In this document: positions 53,902 through 63,426 of the stretch, in pieces
Numbering within the stretch: the stretch's first letter is position 1
Layout of the letters: each line of letters starts with the position of its first letter
NCBI GenBank assembly: GCA_022821585.1
Contig: JAJEDI010000049.1
Span: 1-64,000 of the forward strand
DNA: 64,000 nucleotides
DNA from: Caldilineaceae bacterium
GTDB lineage: Bacteria; Chloroflexota; Anaerolineae; Caldilineales; Caldilineaceae
Reading direction: 5' to 3'
The notes under the pieces: generated by a model
Databases searched by the model: none
Told to the model about the DNA's origin: nothing
What the model saw: the letters and a program-made list of their open reading frames with translations, nothing else
Program-made: the position numbers and the translations under genes

Positions 53902-55152
53902 TCAGACGGCTGCAACCAGAATTTGGGCGGCTTTGGGAATGCCGCCCAGGGAGGCAAACTCCTCTTGCAGGGTGGCGGCGTTCAGACGGGCGGGGGCGTC
54001 GCCAGCCAGTATCTTTTGCAGGGCTTCCGCTGCCAGCGGGACGGTCAGCAGATTGGGCGGGATGTGGTAGCCGACACCGCTGCGCGCGACCCCGCTGGCC
54101 TGACGGGCCTGGTCGGCAGCCTTTGGGACTACGATCTGCGGAATTCCGTGCGTAACCAGAGCGTGGGTGGTGCCGGCGCCGCCATGGTGGATGGCGGCGG
54201 CGGTGTGGGGCAGCACCTCTGCAAAGCGGACTCTTTCCACCAGAACTGAAGGCTGCGGCAGTCCGGTCCGCAGCGCTTCGACTTCGCGCGGGGACCAGCC
54301 CTCCTCTGTGGCGACGGCGTCAAAGCCTTTGCCGACCGCCAGGATCGGAACCCCTCCCACCTCTGCCGCGGCTCGGGCCGCGATTAAGAAAAAATTGGTG
54401 TCCCTGGTGAATGCGGTACCGAGTGTGATGAAGATCCATGGACGATCGCTTGGAAGTTGGTCGAGCCAGGGGGATTCGGGCGGCAGGGGAGTAGGAGCGA
54501 TCCCGCCGACCATTCGTGTTTGCGGCAGCAGTCGCGCGCCGGCATACCAGCGGGGGCTCCAGTAGATCAAGTGTAAGGAGGGTGAGCGCAGCGCGACTGG
54601 ACCGTCCAGCGCCCAGTTGACGCCGGTCGCGCCAAAATCGGCAAGTAACGAATCCACTCGCGCCTGAGCCAGTTTTGCGACTGCGCCGGGCGCGTCTGCT
54701 TTGGGGCCTGACGACTGCGTCTGTATGGCCGGCCAACCGGCGACGGTGAAGGGAACGCCCAGGAGTTCGGCGGCAATGGCGGCGGCGGCGGTGAACATCT
54801 CGCTGACGATCAGATGCGGGCGGAAACGTTTAGCTACCTCTACAAGCTCAAGCGTCGCCGCACGCACGCGCGCCACGTCCAGCCATTGGTCCAATGAGCG
54901 GACCATGCGCAGGCGCTGGAACTCCTCTTCTGAGGCTGCGCCTTTCTGTATCGGCGGCGGCGGCGGCCAGCGCCAGCCGGTCTCTTGCAGGATATGGATG
55001 GGAACGTTCTGTGCAGCGAGATGGCTTTGCAGCTCACGGCCGGTGGCCCAGAGGACATCGTGGCCCGCCCGCATCAGTTCGACAGCCGTGGGCAGATAGC
55101 CGCCCCAATCGAGGTGGCCCGCCAGCTGCGCGGACACACATAGAAAGCGCAA
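53902..55152 (-). CDS. GT1-family (MGT/UGT-like) glycosyltransferase
   Basis: 416 residues from TTG 55152, which has GAGGAG six bases upstream and opens RFLCVSAQLAGHLDWGGYL; the open frame starts 11 codons earlier inside the upstream gene. GT-B fold: N-terminal Rossmann half with LTAVELMRAGHDVLWATG-type start, C-terminal donor half with WIFITLGTAFTRD and the UGT signature HHGGAGTTHALVTHGIPQIV then PKAADQARQASGVA. Such enzymes glycosylate small hydrophobic acceptors (macrolides, flavonoids, sterols, carotenoids, glycolipids). The acceptor is unknown. It starts 10 bp after the stop of the multidomain lipoprotein, so both form one operon. Confidence 0.87.
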   Translation of the reverse strand: MRFLCVSAQLAGHLDWGGYLPTAVELMRAGHDVLWATGRELQSHLAAQNVPIHILQETGWRWPPPPPIQKGAASEEEFQRLRMVRSLDQWLDVARVRAATLELVEVAKRFRPHLIVSEMFTAAAAIAAELLGVPFTVAGWPAIQTQSSGPKADAPGAVAKLAQARVDSLLADFGATGVNWALDGPVALRSPSLHLIYWSPRWYAGARLLPQTRMVGGIAPTPLPPESPWLDQLPSDRPWIFITLGTAFTRDTNFFLIAARAAAEVGGVPILAVGKGFDAVATEEGWSPREVEALRTGLPQPSVLVERVRFAEVLPHTAAAIHHGGAGTTHALVTHGIPQIVVPKAADQARQASGVARSGVGYHIPPNLLTVPLAAEALQKILAGDAPARLNAATLQEEFASLGGIPKAAQILVAAV

Positions 55153-55162
55153 GCAGCACTCC

Positions 55163-57346
55163 TCAGCCGCCGCAGCCGGGAACAAGGCGGAACAGCATGC
55201 CCTGGCCGGTCCCGATCCAGACGGCCCCGTCCGGTGCGGTCGTGACCGCTTGCACGGGCCAGTTGTGCATGATCCGTTCGGCGATGATCTGGCCGCCTGC
55301 GTTCGCCATCCGGAACAGACCGGGATCGCGCCCGTAGTTGGCGAAGAAGATGGTGTCGTAGGCCCAGGTGATGCCGGTGGGTGCGGCCGAGTTGGGCAGG
55401 ATCAGCACAGGAGCGGTCCACCAATCTTTATTGACCCCGCCCAACGCCAACGGGAAGCCGTAGAAGGGGGTCGCGTTGACGTCGCCCGCGTTGGCGGCAG
55501 CGGAGAGTGTACGCGGGTCCAACAGGTCGACTTCGTCGCCGGCGTTGAAATCACCCGGTACGTTGGTGGCGCCATTATCGGTAAACCAGATGCGCCCGAA
55601 CGGATCGACGGCGATGCCGTAGGGGTTGCGCACACCGCGCGCCGCGGTCTGAAAGACGCCGATTGAGCGTTCGGCCAGCAGCCGGTCGAGCCGGGCGCGA
55701 ACGATGCGGGCACCGAAGGGGTTGCCGCCGGCAGCCACATTGGTGGCCAGAGTTTCGGCGGGAAGTTCGCCATCATGGAGAACGATAATGCCATCCGCAT
55801 AGCCGTCCCGGACACCGCCGGCGGAGATATAGAGCCATCCAGCGCTGATCACGAGACCATTGTTGGCATGGAAATCCTTCCCGGAAACGGCGAAGCCGCC
55901 GGCCAGAGGTTCATATCCGCCGCCGTCGACGATGCGCCCCACTTCACCGGCTCGATTCAGGTAGAGCGCGCCCGCATGCCAGGCCATCCCTGTGACACGG
56001 CTGGATTCGCGAAGGATCTCATAGTAGCTGTCCCTGGAAACGCTGTGCCAGATGGCGATAGAACGGCTGGCGTGGTAAGGATCGTACAGGATGTTGGGAT
56101 CGAAGTTGCGGGTGGCATGATGGTCCAAGGCGATGAACAGTCTGCCGTCCGGGGCAAAGGTCAGCGCAGTAATGCTATGTTTGTCCTGAAGTTTCTCGGC
56201 CAGGAACTGCTCTGCACAGAAGCCACCCTGGGGGACCAGCCAGGGATCTGATTCAGAGGGGGGGCTCAGATTGAGGGGAGCGACGCGAATGCCAACACTA
56301 CCGGCAGCCATCCCCCGCGGTGGGGCGGCGGCCCTGTTCTGCGTATTTTCTTCCGGTTTGGCTTCGGCATTGCCGCCCGCATTTGTGCCCTCGTTGGCAT
56401 CCGCATTGTTGGCGGAACCGCTTGAGGCCGGAGAAGTAGCCGGACTCGCAGGCTCCACTTTTGGCAGATATGCAGCGATCTGCTCGGCATTGGGAATGGC
56501 GGCACAACTTGCGGGCAGGGCCAGTTGTGCGCTGACAAAGGGAACGATGCCGCCATCCTGAGCACATTCATTTGGCAACGGGTTGAAATCTTCGCCCGAC
56601 AGACGCAGCCACATTTCGGCCACAGGCGCCGGCTCCGTGCCCTGCCTGTTTGCTCCGGCCATGATCCAATCGTAAATCAGTGCTTTGTCGTCATCGCCAA
56701 GCTCCCCCACCAGCGGCATGGCGCCGGACCAGACCTGTGTCCAAAGCGTGGATGCTTCAGGGGCGCCTGGTTGCACCACGGGGCCGTTCAGTCCGCCGGC
56801 CATCAAGGGTTCAAACTCGGTCACCTGAAGCTCCCCCTGTTTCACAACAGCGCTATGACAGGCGCCGCAGTTTTCTTCAAGAAGAGGCTGAATATCCTCA
56901 TCGAATCCCGGCGCAGCGATTGGAATGCGGCCGAGGGAGCGGTCGAGTGAGATAAACGGAATCGCTTGCTCCTGTCCGAAGACCGCCTCAACGCGTACCA
57001 GCGTGCCTGCTGGCACGCGGCCCAGAAGGCAGCCTTCGAAATGAGGTCGATTGCGCACATTGGCGTAGCGTTGAACCACCGCATACACCGGCTGGCCTCC
57101 GGCAAGACAGGAAACGGCTTCTTCCATACCATGGATCAGGCCAATGTCAGCAGTCCCGCCCATCGGATCGGGGTGTACTGCAGGCAGTGGCGGCAACTTT
57201 TTCTCTGAATTGGTGGTTCCGGCGGAGTCGGCACCGTGAGAATTGATGGGGCCGATCGGTTGAAAAACGCATGCGCCGAGAAACAGAAACGCACAAACGA
57301 GTAGTGGGATGGCAAAGAACGGGGCTGGACGGCGGCGATGACTCAT
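55163..57346 (-). CDS. Multidomain lipoprotein: SH3-like, cytochrome-c-like and propeller domains
   Basis: 727 residues. Lipobox FLGAC with Cys26. An SH3b-like segment (YANVRNRPHFEGCLLGRVPAGTLVRVEAV, about 94-122) is followed by a planctomycete-type cytochrome c region with the heme motif CGACH at 160-164 and a distal GEL/PLVGELGDDDKALIYDWIMAG part. A low-complexity linker (about 295-340) leads to a C-terminal beta-propeller of the sorbosone/glucose dehydrogenase type (VTGMAWHAGALYLNRAGEVGR, RNPYGIAVDPFGRIWFTDNGATN). Together this suggests an exported lipid-anchored redox enzyme oxidising a sugar or alcohol, probably with PQQ, but the cofactor contacts are not confirmed. Confidence 0.8.
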   Translation of the reverse strand: MSHRRRPAPFFAIPLLVCAFLFLGACVFQPIGPINSHGADSAGTTNSEKKLPPLPAVHPDPMGGTADIGLIHGMEEAVSCLAGGQPVYAVVQRYANVRNRPHFEGCLLGRVPAGTLVRVEAVFGQEQAIPFISLDRSLGRIPIAAPGFDEDIQPLLEENCGACHSAVVKQGELQVTEFEPLMAGGLNGPVVQPGAPEASTLWTQVWSGAMPLVGELGDDDKALIYDWIMAGANRQGTEPAPVAEMWLRLSGEDFNPLPNECAQDGGIVPFVSAQLALPASCAAIPNAEQIAAYLPKVEPASPATSPASSGSANNADANEGTNAGGNAEAKPEENTQNRAAAPPRGMAAGSVGIRVAPLNLSPPSESDPWLVPQGGFCAEQFLAEKLQDKHSITALTFAPDGRLFIALDHHATRNFDPNILYDPYHASRSIAIWHSVSRDSYYEILRESSRVTGMAWHAGALYLNRAGEVGRIVDGGGYEPLAGGFAVSGKDFHANNGLVISAGWLYISAGGVRDGYADGIIVLHDGELPAETLATNVAAGGNPFGARIVRARLDRLLAERSIGVFQTAARGVRNPYGIAVDPFGRIWFTDNGATNVPGDFNAGDEVDLLDPRTLSAAANAGDVNATPFYGFPLALGGVNKDWWTAPVLILPNSAAPTGITWAYDTIFFANYGRDPGLFRMANAGGQIIAERIMHNWPVQAVTTAPDGAVWIGTGQGMLFRLVPGCGG

Positions 57347-57419
57347 TAAAAGAGAACCTGTAGGCGAAGCTGCATGGGGGGCGCCCTCATTCGTGGAAAT
57401 GCTGCGCCTGGATGAGTTC

Positions 57420-58409
57420 CTAATTCCCTGTGATTGAGTCGGAAACCGCCGACATCTCTGTCAACGTACGACGCGCGACGGAGATGTCCATCTGAATCTG
57501 GGCGACGAGTTCCTCCAGGCTGTCAAATCGTTGCTCGTCGCGCAGGCGAGACACAAAGGAGATGGTGAGTTCCTTTCCGTACAGTGAGTCGGACTCACCA
57601 GCCGCTGGATAGTCGAGCAGATGGGTCTCGATACGGCGCCGGCGTCCGTCTACAGTGGGCCTCACTCCGATGTTGGTCACGCTGGCGCGAGGGTGGGACG
57701 AACAGTTGTCCGGCAGATATGCCCAAGTCACGTATACCCCATCTGCGGGGACGAGTTTTTGAGGAATGGGCCGGATGTTGGCGGTGGGCACGCCGATCTG
57801 GCGGCCGCGCCGTTCTCCCTCTTCGACGATGCCGGCGATCTGGTAGGGCCGGCCCAGCATCTGCGCGGCATCCTGTACAGCGCCAGCCAGGAGTGACTGA
57901 CGGATCAGGTGGCTGTGGACCTCTCCATTTTCAGATGCGAACGGTTCGATCACTGACAGCTCATAACCGAGCCGTATACCCAACTCCCGCAGAAGGTCGA
58001 CATTGCCGCTGCGTCCTCGCCCCAGGGCAAAATCGGGCCCCACAAACAGCCGGGCAAGCCCCAAACGTTCGACGAGAAGCGCCATAAACTGCTCGGGGGT
58101 CAGACTGGCGAAATCCATGTCAAACGGCTGCATGATCCCCAAATCAAGACCGAACGGCTCAATCAGGTGCAGACGCTCATGTGGCGTGGTCAAGAGGCAC
58201 AGGGTGAGGTCAGGCCGCAGCACGGCAATTGGGTGGGGATCGAACGTGAGCAGGGCTGTCTTGGCGGTGGGAGCATGGCTCGCCGCTTCAGTCTGCAGGG
58301 TACGTAAGAGGGACTGGTGGCCCAGATGCACACCGTCGAAATTTCCAATCGTCAGGAAAGTTGGGCCGGGAAACCGGAGAGATCGCAGATCGCTGCGCCA
58401 AATTCTCAT
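57420..58409 (-). CDS. ribF: Bifunctional riboflavin kinase/FAD synthetase
   Basis: 329 residues. Phosphorylates riboflavin to FMN and adenylates FMN to FAD. The N-terminal nucleotidyltransferase domain has GNFDGVHLGHQSLL (22-35), TFDPHPIAVL and LARLFVGPDFALGRGRSGN, ending with the conserved region around SSHLIRQSL. The C-terminal flavokinase barrel has GRPYQIAGIVEEGERRGRQI, PTANI (the metal-binding PTAN motif) and VTNIGVRPTVDG. Last gene of the ylxR-infB-rbfA-nrnA-truB-ribF set, separated from truB by 165 bp. Confidence 0.94.
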   Translation of the reverse strand: MRIWRSDLRSLRFPGPTFLTIGNFDGVHLGHQSLLRTLQTEAASHAPTAKTALLTFDPHPIAVLRPDLTLCLLTTPHERLHLIEPFGLDLGIMQPFDMDFASLTPEQFMALLVERLGLARLFVGPDFALGRGRSGNVDLLRELGIRLGYELSVIEPFASENGEVHSHLIRQSLLAGAVQDAAQMLGRPYQIAGIVEEGERRGRQIGVPTANIRPIPQKLVPADGVYVTWAYLPDNCSSHPRASVTNIGVRPTVDGRRRRIETHLLDYPAAGESDSLYGKELTISFVSRLRDEQRFDSLEELVAQIQMDISVARRTLTEMSAVSDSITGN

Positions 58410-58479
58410 CTCAGATCAGTTTCTGGTTCTTGACGTGAATTCCGTTTGCCACCCGTGTTCTCCGGCGGTTTGCACATTA

Positions 58480-58502
58480 GGCAGGAAGGCGTCCCGCCTG
58501 CC
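58480..58502. repeat. Palindrome between truB and ribF
   Basis: GGCAGG and CCTGCC enclose AAGGCGTCCCG; an alternative stem AGGCG-TCC-CGCCT lies inside. Followed by CCCTACGCG. It looks like a REP-type unit, distinct from the two-hairpin elements. Could also slow transcription between truB and ribF. Confidence 0.4.
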
Positions 58503-58574
58503 CCTACGCGATCCAAGATGTGGGAATAAGCTGTTCTTCAGGCTGCAGTTGCATACCTCTTCAGAGGCTGCCGC

Positions 58575-59594
58575 CTACGAAGGACTGCCCAGCTGTTGGG
58601 CGAGCCATTTTTCGGCTTTCCATACTGTGCCGTCTCCGTTCCCTTCGGCGGCACGCGCGCGCGCAATTCCCAGGAAGCGGCCGCGGCAATCATAGGCGGC
58701 CGCGAGTCCATCCCGGCGCCCACTTTCCGAGCTGCAGGAGCTGGAAAGGGAGTTGTCCTGGGCCTTGAATGCGCGAGCCTGACGGATCTTTTGCCCGTAA
58801 CCCAGACGGAGTTGCTCCTCCTCACTGACGGTGAGGCGGGGCATTTCCAGGCCGGCATCGGGCGCCAGCAGCAGTTCGGCCAGCCCGCCGGCGGCCGCTG
58901 CGCTTTCAACGTCCGGCAGCTCTGAGGCTTCGGCGACGGAAAACGGACCTGCTTCCAATCGACGCAGGTAGCTCAGATGGCCGGCGGTGCCCAGTGCCTG
59001 CCCCAGCGCGTGGGCCAGGCTACGCACGTATGCCCCGGCGGAACAACGTATCCGGAGAGATATCGTTGCGGGCGGCGCAAAGGAGAGCAGCTCTAACTCG
59101 TGAAAGGTAACCTCCCGCGGCGCCACATTTACGGCCTCGCCGCGCCGGGCTTTACGGTGCAGACTCTCGCCGCCCTGTTTCAGTGCCGAGTAGACCGGCG
59201 GTCTCTGGTCAATCCGGCCGCGGAATGCAACAAGTGCAGCCTCCACGTCGGCGCCGGTCAGAGGCGGAACCGGAGCCTGGACGACGGTCCTGCCGACAGC
59301 GTCGTAGGTATCGGTGGCTCGCCCCAGTGTTACGCGGGCCTCGTATGTTTTGTCGTGCCCCTGGTAGTACTCCACCAATCGGGTGGCAACGCCCAGACAC
59401 AGCACGAGCAGCCCACTAGCCATCGGGTCCAGCGTGCCGGTGTGGCCGATGCGTCTTTGCCGGCTACAGCGCCGAACGCGTTGCACAATGTCGTGGCTGG
59501 TAGGCAACTGCGCGGAGGCGGGCTCGCCGGCGTACGTTTGGGAGATCGGGCGACCCGGTTTGTCGACAAGGAGGATTCCGTGTAGATCGGTCAT
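58575..59594 (-). CDS. truB: tRNA pseudouridine(55) synthase TruB
   Basis: 339 residues. Makes pseudouridine 55 in the T loop of tRNAs. Motif I contains an unusual insert: DKPGR, then about 16 residues, then TSHDIVQRVRR; typical TruB reads DKPxGxTSHD. Motif II has the catalytic Asp56 in GHTGTLDPMASGLL. LCLGVATRLVEYYQGHDKTYEA and FRGRIDQRPPVYSALKQGG follow, and VRSLAHALGQALG is present. The C-terminal part has a low-complexity Ser-rich stretch before a PUA-like ending. The rest of the catalytic core is standard, so the enzyme should work. Follows nrnA by 35 bp. Confidence 0.93.
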   Translation of the reverse strand: MTDLHGILLVDKPGRPISQTYAGEPASAQLPTSHDIVQRVRRCSRQRRIGHTGTLDPMASGLLVLCLGVATRLVEYYQGHDKTYEARVTLGRATDTYDAVGRTVVQAPVPPLTGADVEAALVAFRGRIDQRPPVYSALKQGGESLHRKARRGEAVNVAPREVTFHELELLSFAPPATISLRIRCSAGAYVRSLAHALGQALGTAGHLSYLRRLEAGPFSVAEASELPDVESAAAAGGLAELLLAPDAGLEMPRLTVSEEEQLRLGYGQKIRQARAFKAQDNSLSSSCSSESGRRDGLAAAYDCRGRFLGIARARAAEGNGDGTVWKAEKWLAQQLGSPS

Positions 59595-59629
59595 GGGACT
59601 GGTTCGTTGACGGCGCTGCTCCCTGTTCT

Positions 59630-60679
59630 CTAACCCCTATCACCATCAATACTCTGGCGGCGCAGTTCGTGCAACGCTTCCACAACGCGAGCGGAGACCT
59701 CCTGCAGGGTGCCGGCGACGGTGCAGCCGGCGGCAGGTGGATGTCCGCCGCCGCCGAATGAAAAGGCGACCTGGCTCACATTGAACCCCGGCTTGGCACG
59801 AAAACTGCATTCGACCAACTCCTGTCCGTTTTTGGCATATCGTTGGGCGAAAGTTGCACTGATGTCGGCCTCTCGCACGGTGACGAGGAAATTGGCCAAG
59901 CCGTCGCTCTTGTGAGGTTCCACACCACTGCGCTGCCGGCTCTCGACGTTGAGAGTCGCCCAGATGACGCCATCTTCCATTTGCACATTGGCCAGACCGG
60001 CCCCCCACAGCTTTACAAGGCTGAAAGACCTGCTGTCCAAGGTGTTGCGAACGATGTAGTCCAGATTTGCACCGGCGTTCAACAACCGCAAGCTCGTCCG
60101 CATTACATTCGTGTTCGTGTTCTCGGTCCGAAAGCAGAGAGTATCGGTAACGAGACCGGTCAGAAGGGAGACGGCAATCTCCTCAGATAAGGGTACATTC
60201 AGGGCATCGGCCAAGTGAACAAGCATTTGGCTTGTGGCTGCGCAGCCGGTATCCACCCAATTTTCTGTGCCGAAAAGCGTATTGGTAACGTGATGGTCTA
60301 TGACGGCAAGGGGAATCTGATTGTGGATATCGGGTCTGTAAACGGTGCCGACCCGGTCGATGCTGGAGGTGTCCAGGCAGACGATGAGGTCGTAACTGTG
60401 GGCGACTTCCGCCGGCCCGATGATGTTTTCCACCCCGGGCATAAACTGAAACTCCGACATCGCTTCGTCCTGAAGGGCGAGTGTCGGCCGTTTTCCCAGC
60501 GAGCGCAGCATGGCGCCCAAACCGAGCAGACTGCCGACCGCGTCTCCGTCCGGGCTTACGTGGCTGACGCAGAGGATGTTGTGGCTGGATTCCAGGAGAC
60601 TGAGCAGGAGAGGGGGTGGCGGGACGCCCTCGTGGCCGCATGTATCACCCTGCCCGGGCAGGGACGCGTTCAGGGTCAT
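59630..60679 (-). CDS. nrnA: Bifunctional oligoribonuclease/pAp phosphatase NrnA
   Basis: 349 residues. DHH/DHHA1 enzyme that degrades nanoRNAs and dephosphorylates pAp. HVSPDGDAVGS at 40-50, CLDTSS near 101-106, the DHH at 128-130 (VIDHHVTN), and the DHHA1 ending GGGGHPPAAGCTV. FRTENTNTNVMRTSLRLL and the region before DHHA1 follow NrnA pattern. Its ATG overlaps the rbfA stop by four bases (ATGA), coupling translation. Its place in the infB cluster is conserved in Gram-positive bacteria and others. The first gene in the window is a second, more divergent member of the same superfamily. Confidence 0.92.
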   Translation of the reverse strand: MTLNASLPGQGDTCGHEGVPPPPLLLSLLESSHNILCVSHVSPDGDAVGSLLGLGAMLRSLGKRPTLALQDEAMSEFQFMPGVENIIGPAEVAHSYDLIVCLDTSSIDRVGTVYRPDIHNQIPLAVIDHHVTNTLFGTENWVDTGCAATSQMLVHLADALNVPLSEEIAVSLLTGLVTDTLCFRTENTNTNVMRTSLRLLNAGANLDYIVRNTLDSRSFSLVKLWGAGLANVQMEDGVIWATLNVESRQRSGVEPHKSDGLANFLVTVREADISATFAQRYAKNGQELVECSFRAKPGFNVSQVAFSFGGGGHPPAAGCTVAGTLQEVSARVVEALHELRRQSIDGDRG

Positions 60680-61122
60680 GCATCCTCTTTCTGAGCATCG
60701 AAGGGGGAGAAATCCGAGGAAGAGAGTGACGAGGACGCGGAGGTAAGCGAGCTCCCTGCGTCCTGTTGACGTATCTCTCGTTCCTCGGCGATGCTCTGCA
60801 AAAGTGCATCCACCCGGGCGGCCTGATCGGGGGTATCGTCATAGTAGAAGAGCAGTTCCGGTACGGCGCGGAAGGTTAAGCTCTGGGCCAGTTGGCGTCG
60901 CAGAAATGGGGCAGCTTTCTTGAGTCTGGCGAGGACCACACTGCGTTGAATGTCGCTATCCTGATGAATGTAGACCTTGGCCACGCGCAGGTCGCGGCTG
61001 ACCACCACGTTGGTCACATCCAGAAGCTCCAACGCCGGATCATCCAGTTCTGCGCCGATCAAGATAGATAGTTCCTGATAGAGCAGCTCTGCTGCCCGCT
61101 CCTGACGAATTGTGGTCGTCAT
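60676..61122 (-). CDS. rbfA: Ribosome-binding factor A
   Basis: 148 residues from ATG 61122; the open frame extends 17 codons further but that part is not RbfA-like. KH-type RNA-binding fold: RQERAAELLYQELSILIGAEL, VTNVVVSRDLRVAKVYIH, and RTVPELLFYYDDTPDQAARVD-like (RAVPELLFYYDD). RbfA assists 16S rRNA 5'-end maturation and cold adaptation. A Ser-rich/acidic tail of about 30 residues follows the core. 81 bp behind infB. Confidence 0.93.
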   Translation of the reverse strand: MTTTIRQERAAELLYQELSILIGAELDDPALELLDVTNVVVSRDLRVAKVYIHQDSDIQRSVVLARLKKAAPFLRRQLAQSLTFRAVPELLFYYDDTPDQAARVDALLQSIAEEREIRQQDAGSSLTSASSSLSSSDFSPFDAQKEDA

Positions 61123-61203
61123 CGTTACCAAGCCGTTAGTCGTTCGTTCCCGTTCCCGGGCACACGAGTCCACTATAAACCAAAAACTGAAAACCAGAAA
61201 CTA

Positions 61204-63084
61204 TTATCGCACCTGCTGCTTTTCAAAGACCTCGATAATGTCGCCTTCCTGAAGGTCCGTATTGACACCGGCCAGGTTGATGCCGCACTCGTACCCGGCC
61301 CGGACTTCGGTGACATCCTCGGTAAACCGTTTGAGATTTTCGATGGTAGTCGTGATGACAGTTGCTTCGTTTCGGAGCAGCCGGGCCTGGCTGTTGCGTC
61401 TGACAACGCCGTCCAGCACCATACAGCCGGCAATGAGGCCGCCGCGACGTACACGAAACATCTGCCGCACCTCGGCATGGCCGGTGACCACTTCTTCGAA
61501 GATGGGATCCAACATACCGGTAAGCGCCGCTTCCACATCTTCAATCAGATTGTAGATGATCTGATAGTGTCGGATTTCGACGCCGGACTGTTCTGCGCGC
61601 ACGAGGGCGGCCTTGTCGATATTTACACCGAACCCGATGACGATGGCCTGGCTGGCTTCGGCGAGCATGACGTCCGATTCGGTAATGTCACCCACAGCCG
61701 ACTGCATGATCTTGACTTTGACCTCATCGTTGTCAAGCTGTTCGAGGCTGTGAACGATAGGGGCCAGCGAACCCTGTGCATCGGCCCGCAAAATAATGTT
61801 GAGGGTTTCGGCTTCGCCGCCCTCGACGCGGGCGAACATATCCTCCAACGTCATGGGCAGATGTGAAGTGTCCCCGGTATTCTGGGCGGCCTGGTTTTGC
61901 CGTTCGGCGGCAAGCGTACGGGCCGATCTATCGTTTTTTGTTACGGCAAAGACCTCGCCGGCGTCCGGAACTCCGTTAAGGCCCAGAATTACAGTCGGCG
62001 TGCTCGGCCCGGCCTTCTTCAGCTGATTACCTTCGTAGTCGGACATTGCCTTGACACGTCCCCAGTTTTCGCCGACAACCAGCGAATCCCCGCGTTTCAG
62101 GGTCCCGTTCTGTACGAGCAGAGTTGCGGTGATCCCGCGCTGCTTTTCCAATTGGGCTTCGATCACGGTGCCGACACATTGTCCATTGGGATTGGCATTG
62201 TGCTGGTCCAGTTCGGCGACGACGAGGATATTTTCCAACAGGTCGTCGACACCGTCGCCGTTGAGTGCGCTGATGGGAACCGTGATGGTTTCGCCGCCCC
62301 ATTCCTCCGGTGTCAGGTCTTCGGTTGACAGATCCTCCATGACGCGGTTTATGTTGGCGTTAGGGCGGTCGATCTTGTTGATCGCAACGATTATGGTCAC
62401 GCCGGCCGCTTTGGCGTGGCTGATCGCCTCCCGGGTCTGGGGCATAATGCCATCATCGGCGGCAACGACGAGGATGACGATATCGGTAACCTGCGCGCCG
62501 CGGGCCCGCATTGCGGTGAATGCCTCGTGGCCGGGCGTATCCAGGAAGGTAATCTTCTTGCCGTCGACTTCCACTTGGTAGGCGCCGGTATGCTGGGTGA
62601 TGCCGCCGGCTTCGGTATCGACAACGTTGGCGCGGCGGATTTGATCGAGAAGCGTCGTTTTGCCGTGATCCACGTGGCCGAGGACCGCCACAACGGGCGG
62701 CCGGGACACGAGATTTTTTTCCGCCTCTTCGGCCACGATTTCCTGGATCATCACCCGTTCTTTTGGTCTTCGATCCTCGTCGGGCGCCTCCTCCGGCTCA
62801 TCGTCATCCACGACCGGCCAGAGCACTTCAATGCCAAGTTCCTCGCCCACGATGGCGGCTGTATCGTGGTCGAGAGTTTGATCGATCGGCGCCATAATGC
62901 CGAACTGCATCAGCACTTTAATGAGGTCGATTGGGCTGCGATCCATTCGTTCGGCCAATGCGCGGACGGTGACGTACTCCTCCACGATGATGGAAGAAGG
63001 CAGCCCAGCGGCTTCACCGTTGGCGGTGTCTTCGGCCGAGCTGCCATTCTGGACCTTCGTCGGATCTTGCGTTGCGGCTGCCAT
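61204..63084 (-). CDS. infB: Translation initiation factor IF-2
   Basis: 626 residues; AGGAAGG five bases before the ATG. A short form: the long N-terminal region of enterobacterial IF-2 is missing and the protein begins with a 30-residue leader and one IF2_N module ([25 protein letters not shown]). G domain: GHVDHGKTT at 136-144, [17 protein letters not shown]. Domain II, then domain III and IV with [20 protein letters not shown] and the fMet-tRNA-binding end. Places initiator tRNA on the 30S subunit. Preceded by a 580-bp untranslated region with its own promoter candidate. Confidence 0.95.
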   Translation of the reverse strand: MAAATQDPTKVQNGSSAEDTANGEAAGLPSSIIVEEYVTVRALAERMDRSPIDLIKVLMQFGIMAPIDQTLDHDTAAIVGEELGIEVLWPVVDDDEPEEAPDEDRRPKERVMIQEIVAEEAEKNLVSRPPVVAVLGHVDHGKTTLLDQIRRANVVDTEAGGITQHTGAYQVEVDGKKITFLDTPGHEAFTAMRARGAQVTDIVILVVAADDGIMPQTREAISHAKAAGVTIIVAINKIDRPNANINRVMEDLSTEDLTPEEWGGETITVPISALNGDGVDDLLENILVVAELDQHNANPNGQCVGTVIEAQLEKQRGITATLLVQNGTLKRGDSLVVGENWGRVKAMSDYEGNQLKKAGPSTPTVILGLNGVPDAGEVFAVTKNDRSARTLAAERQNQAAQNTGDTSHLPMTLEDMFARVEGGEAETLNIILRADAQGSLAPIVHSLEQLDNDEVKVKIMQSAVGDITESDVMLAEASQAIVIGFGVNIDKAALVRAEQSGVEIRHYQIIYNLIEDVEAALTGMLDPIFEEVVTGHAEVRQMFRVRRGGLIAGCMVLDGVVRRNSQARLLRNEATVITTTIENLKRFTEDVTEVRAGYECGINLAGVNTDLQEGDIIEVFEKQQVR

Positions 63085-63164
63085 TTTGGCCTTCCTTTCA
63101 TCTATCGTCTTCGGTTCCCAGCTCTATTTGCCGCCGTGCGGTTGAAAGCTGACAGCGAAAACGT

Positions 63165-63182
63165 CCCTCTGTAAACAGAGGG
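63165..63182 (-). other. Hairpin in the infB leader
   Basis: CCCTCTG-TTTA-CAGAGGG on the minus strand: perfect 7-bp stem and 4-base loop, about 80 nt before the infB start. No T-tract follows, so regulation or mRNA stability is more likely than termination. Confidence 0.5.
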
Positions 63183-63396
63183 GGGAAGCTGAGAGGCATT
63201 CACGCTCCAAGTTGCGTGTTCCTTCTCAAACTTTTCACAGGTTTTTGGCTGGGACGGAATGCATGCACAGGTGATGCGGAGGAGACCGGAAGCGGGGAGC
63301 CAAAAGGCGTATGCGGTAGACAGTTTAGTCGTTACACGACCACCCCTCTCTTCCCTGCAGCCTTCCCCCTCTCCATCCCAAACTGCAATACAGCCA

Positions 63397-63426
63397 ATTT
63401 TAGCCCACTATGCCGACACATGTCAG
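63397..63426 (-). promoter_or_regulatory. Internal promoter ahead of infB
   Basis: Minus strand: CTGACA (63426-63421), 18-bp spacer, TAAAAT (63402-63397). Five of six matches in each hexamer. Would start a transcript near 63390. Confidence 0.55.
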
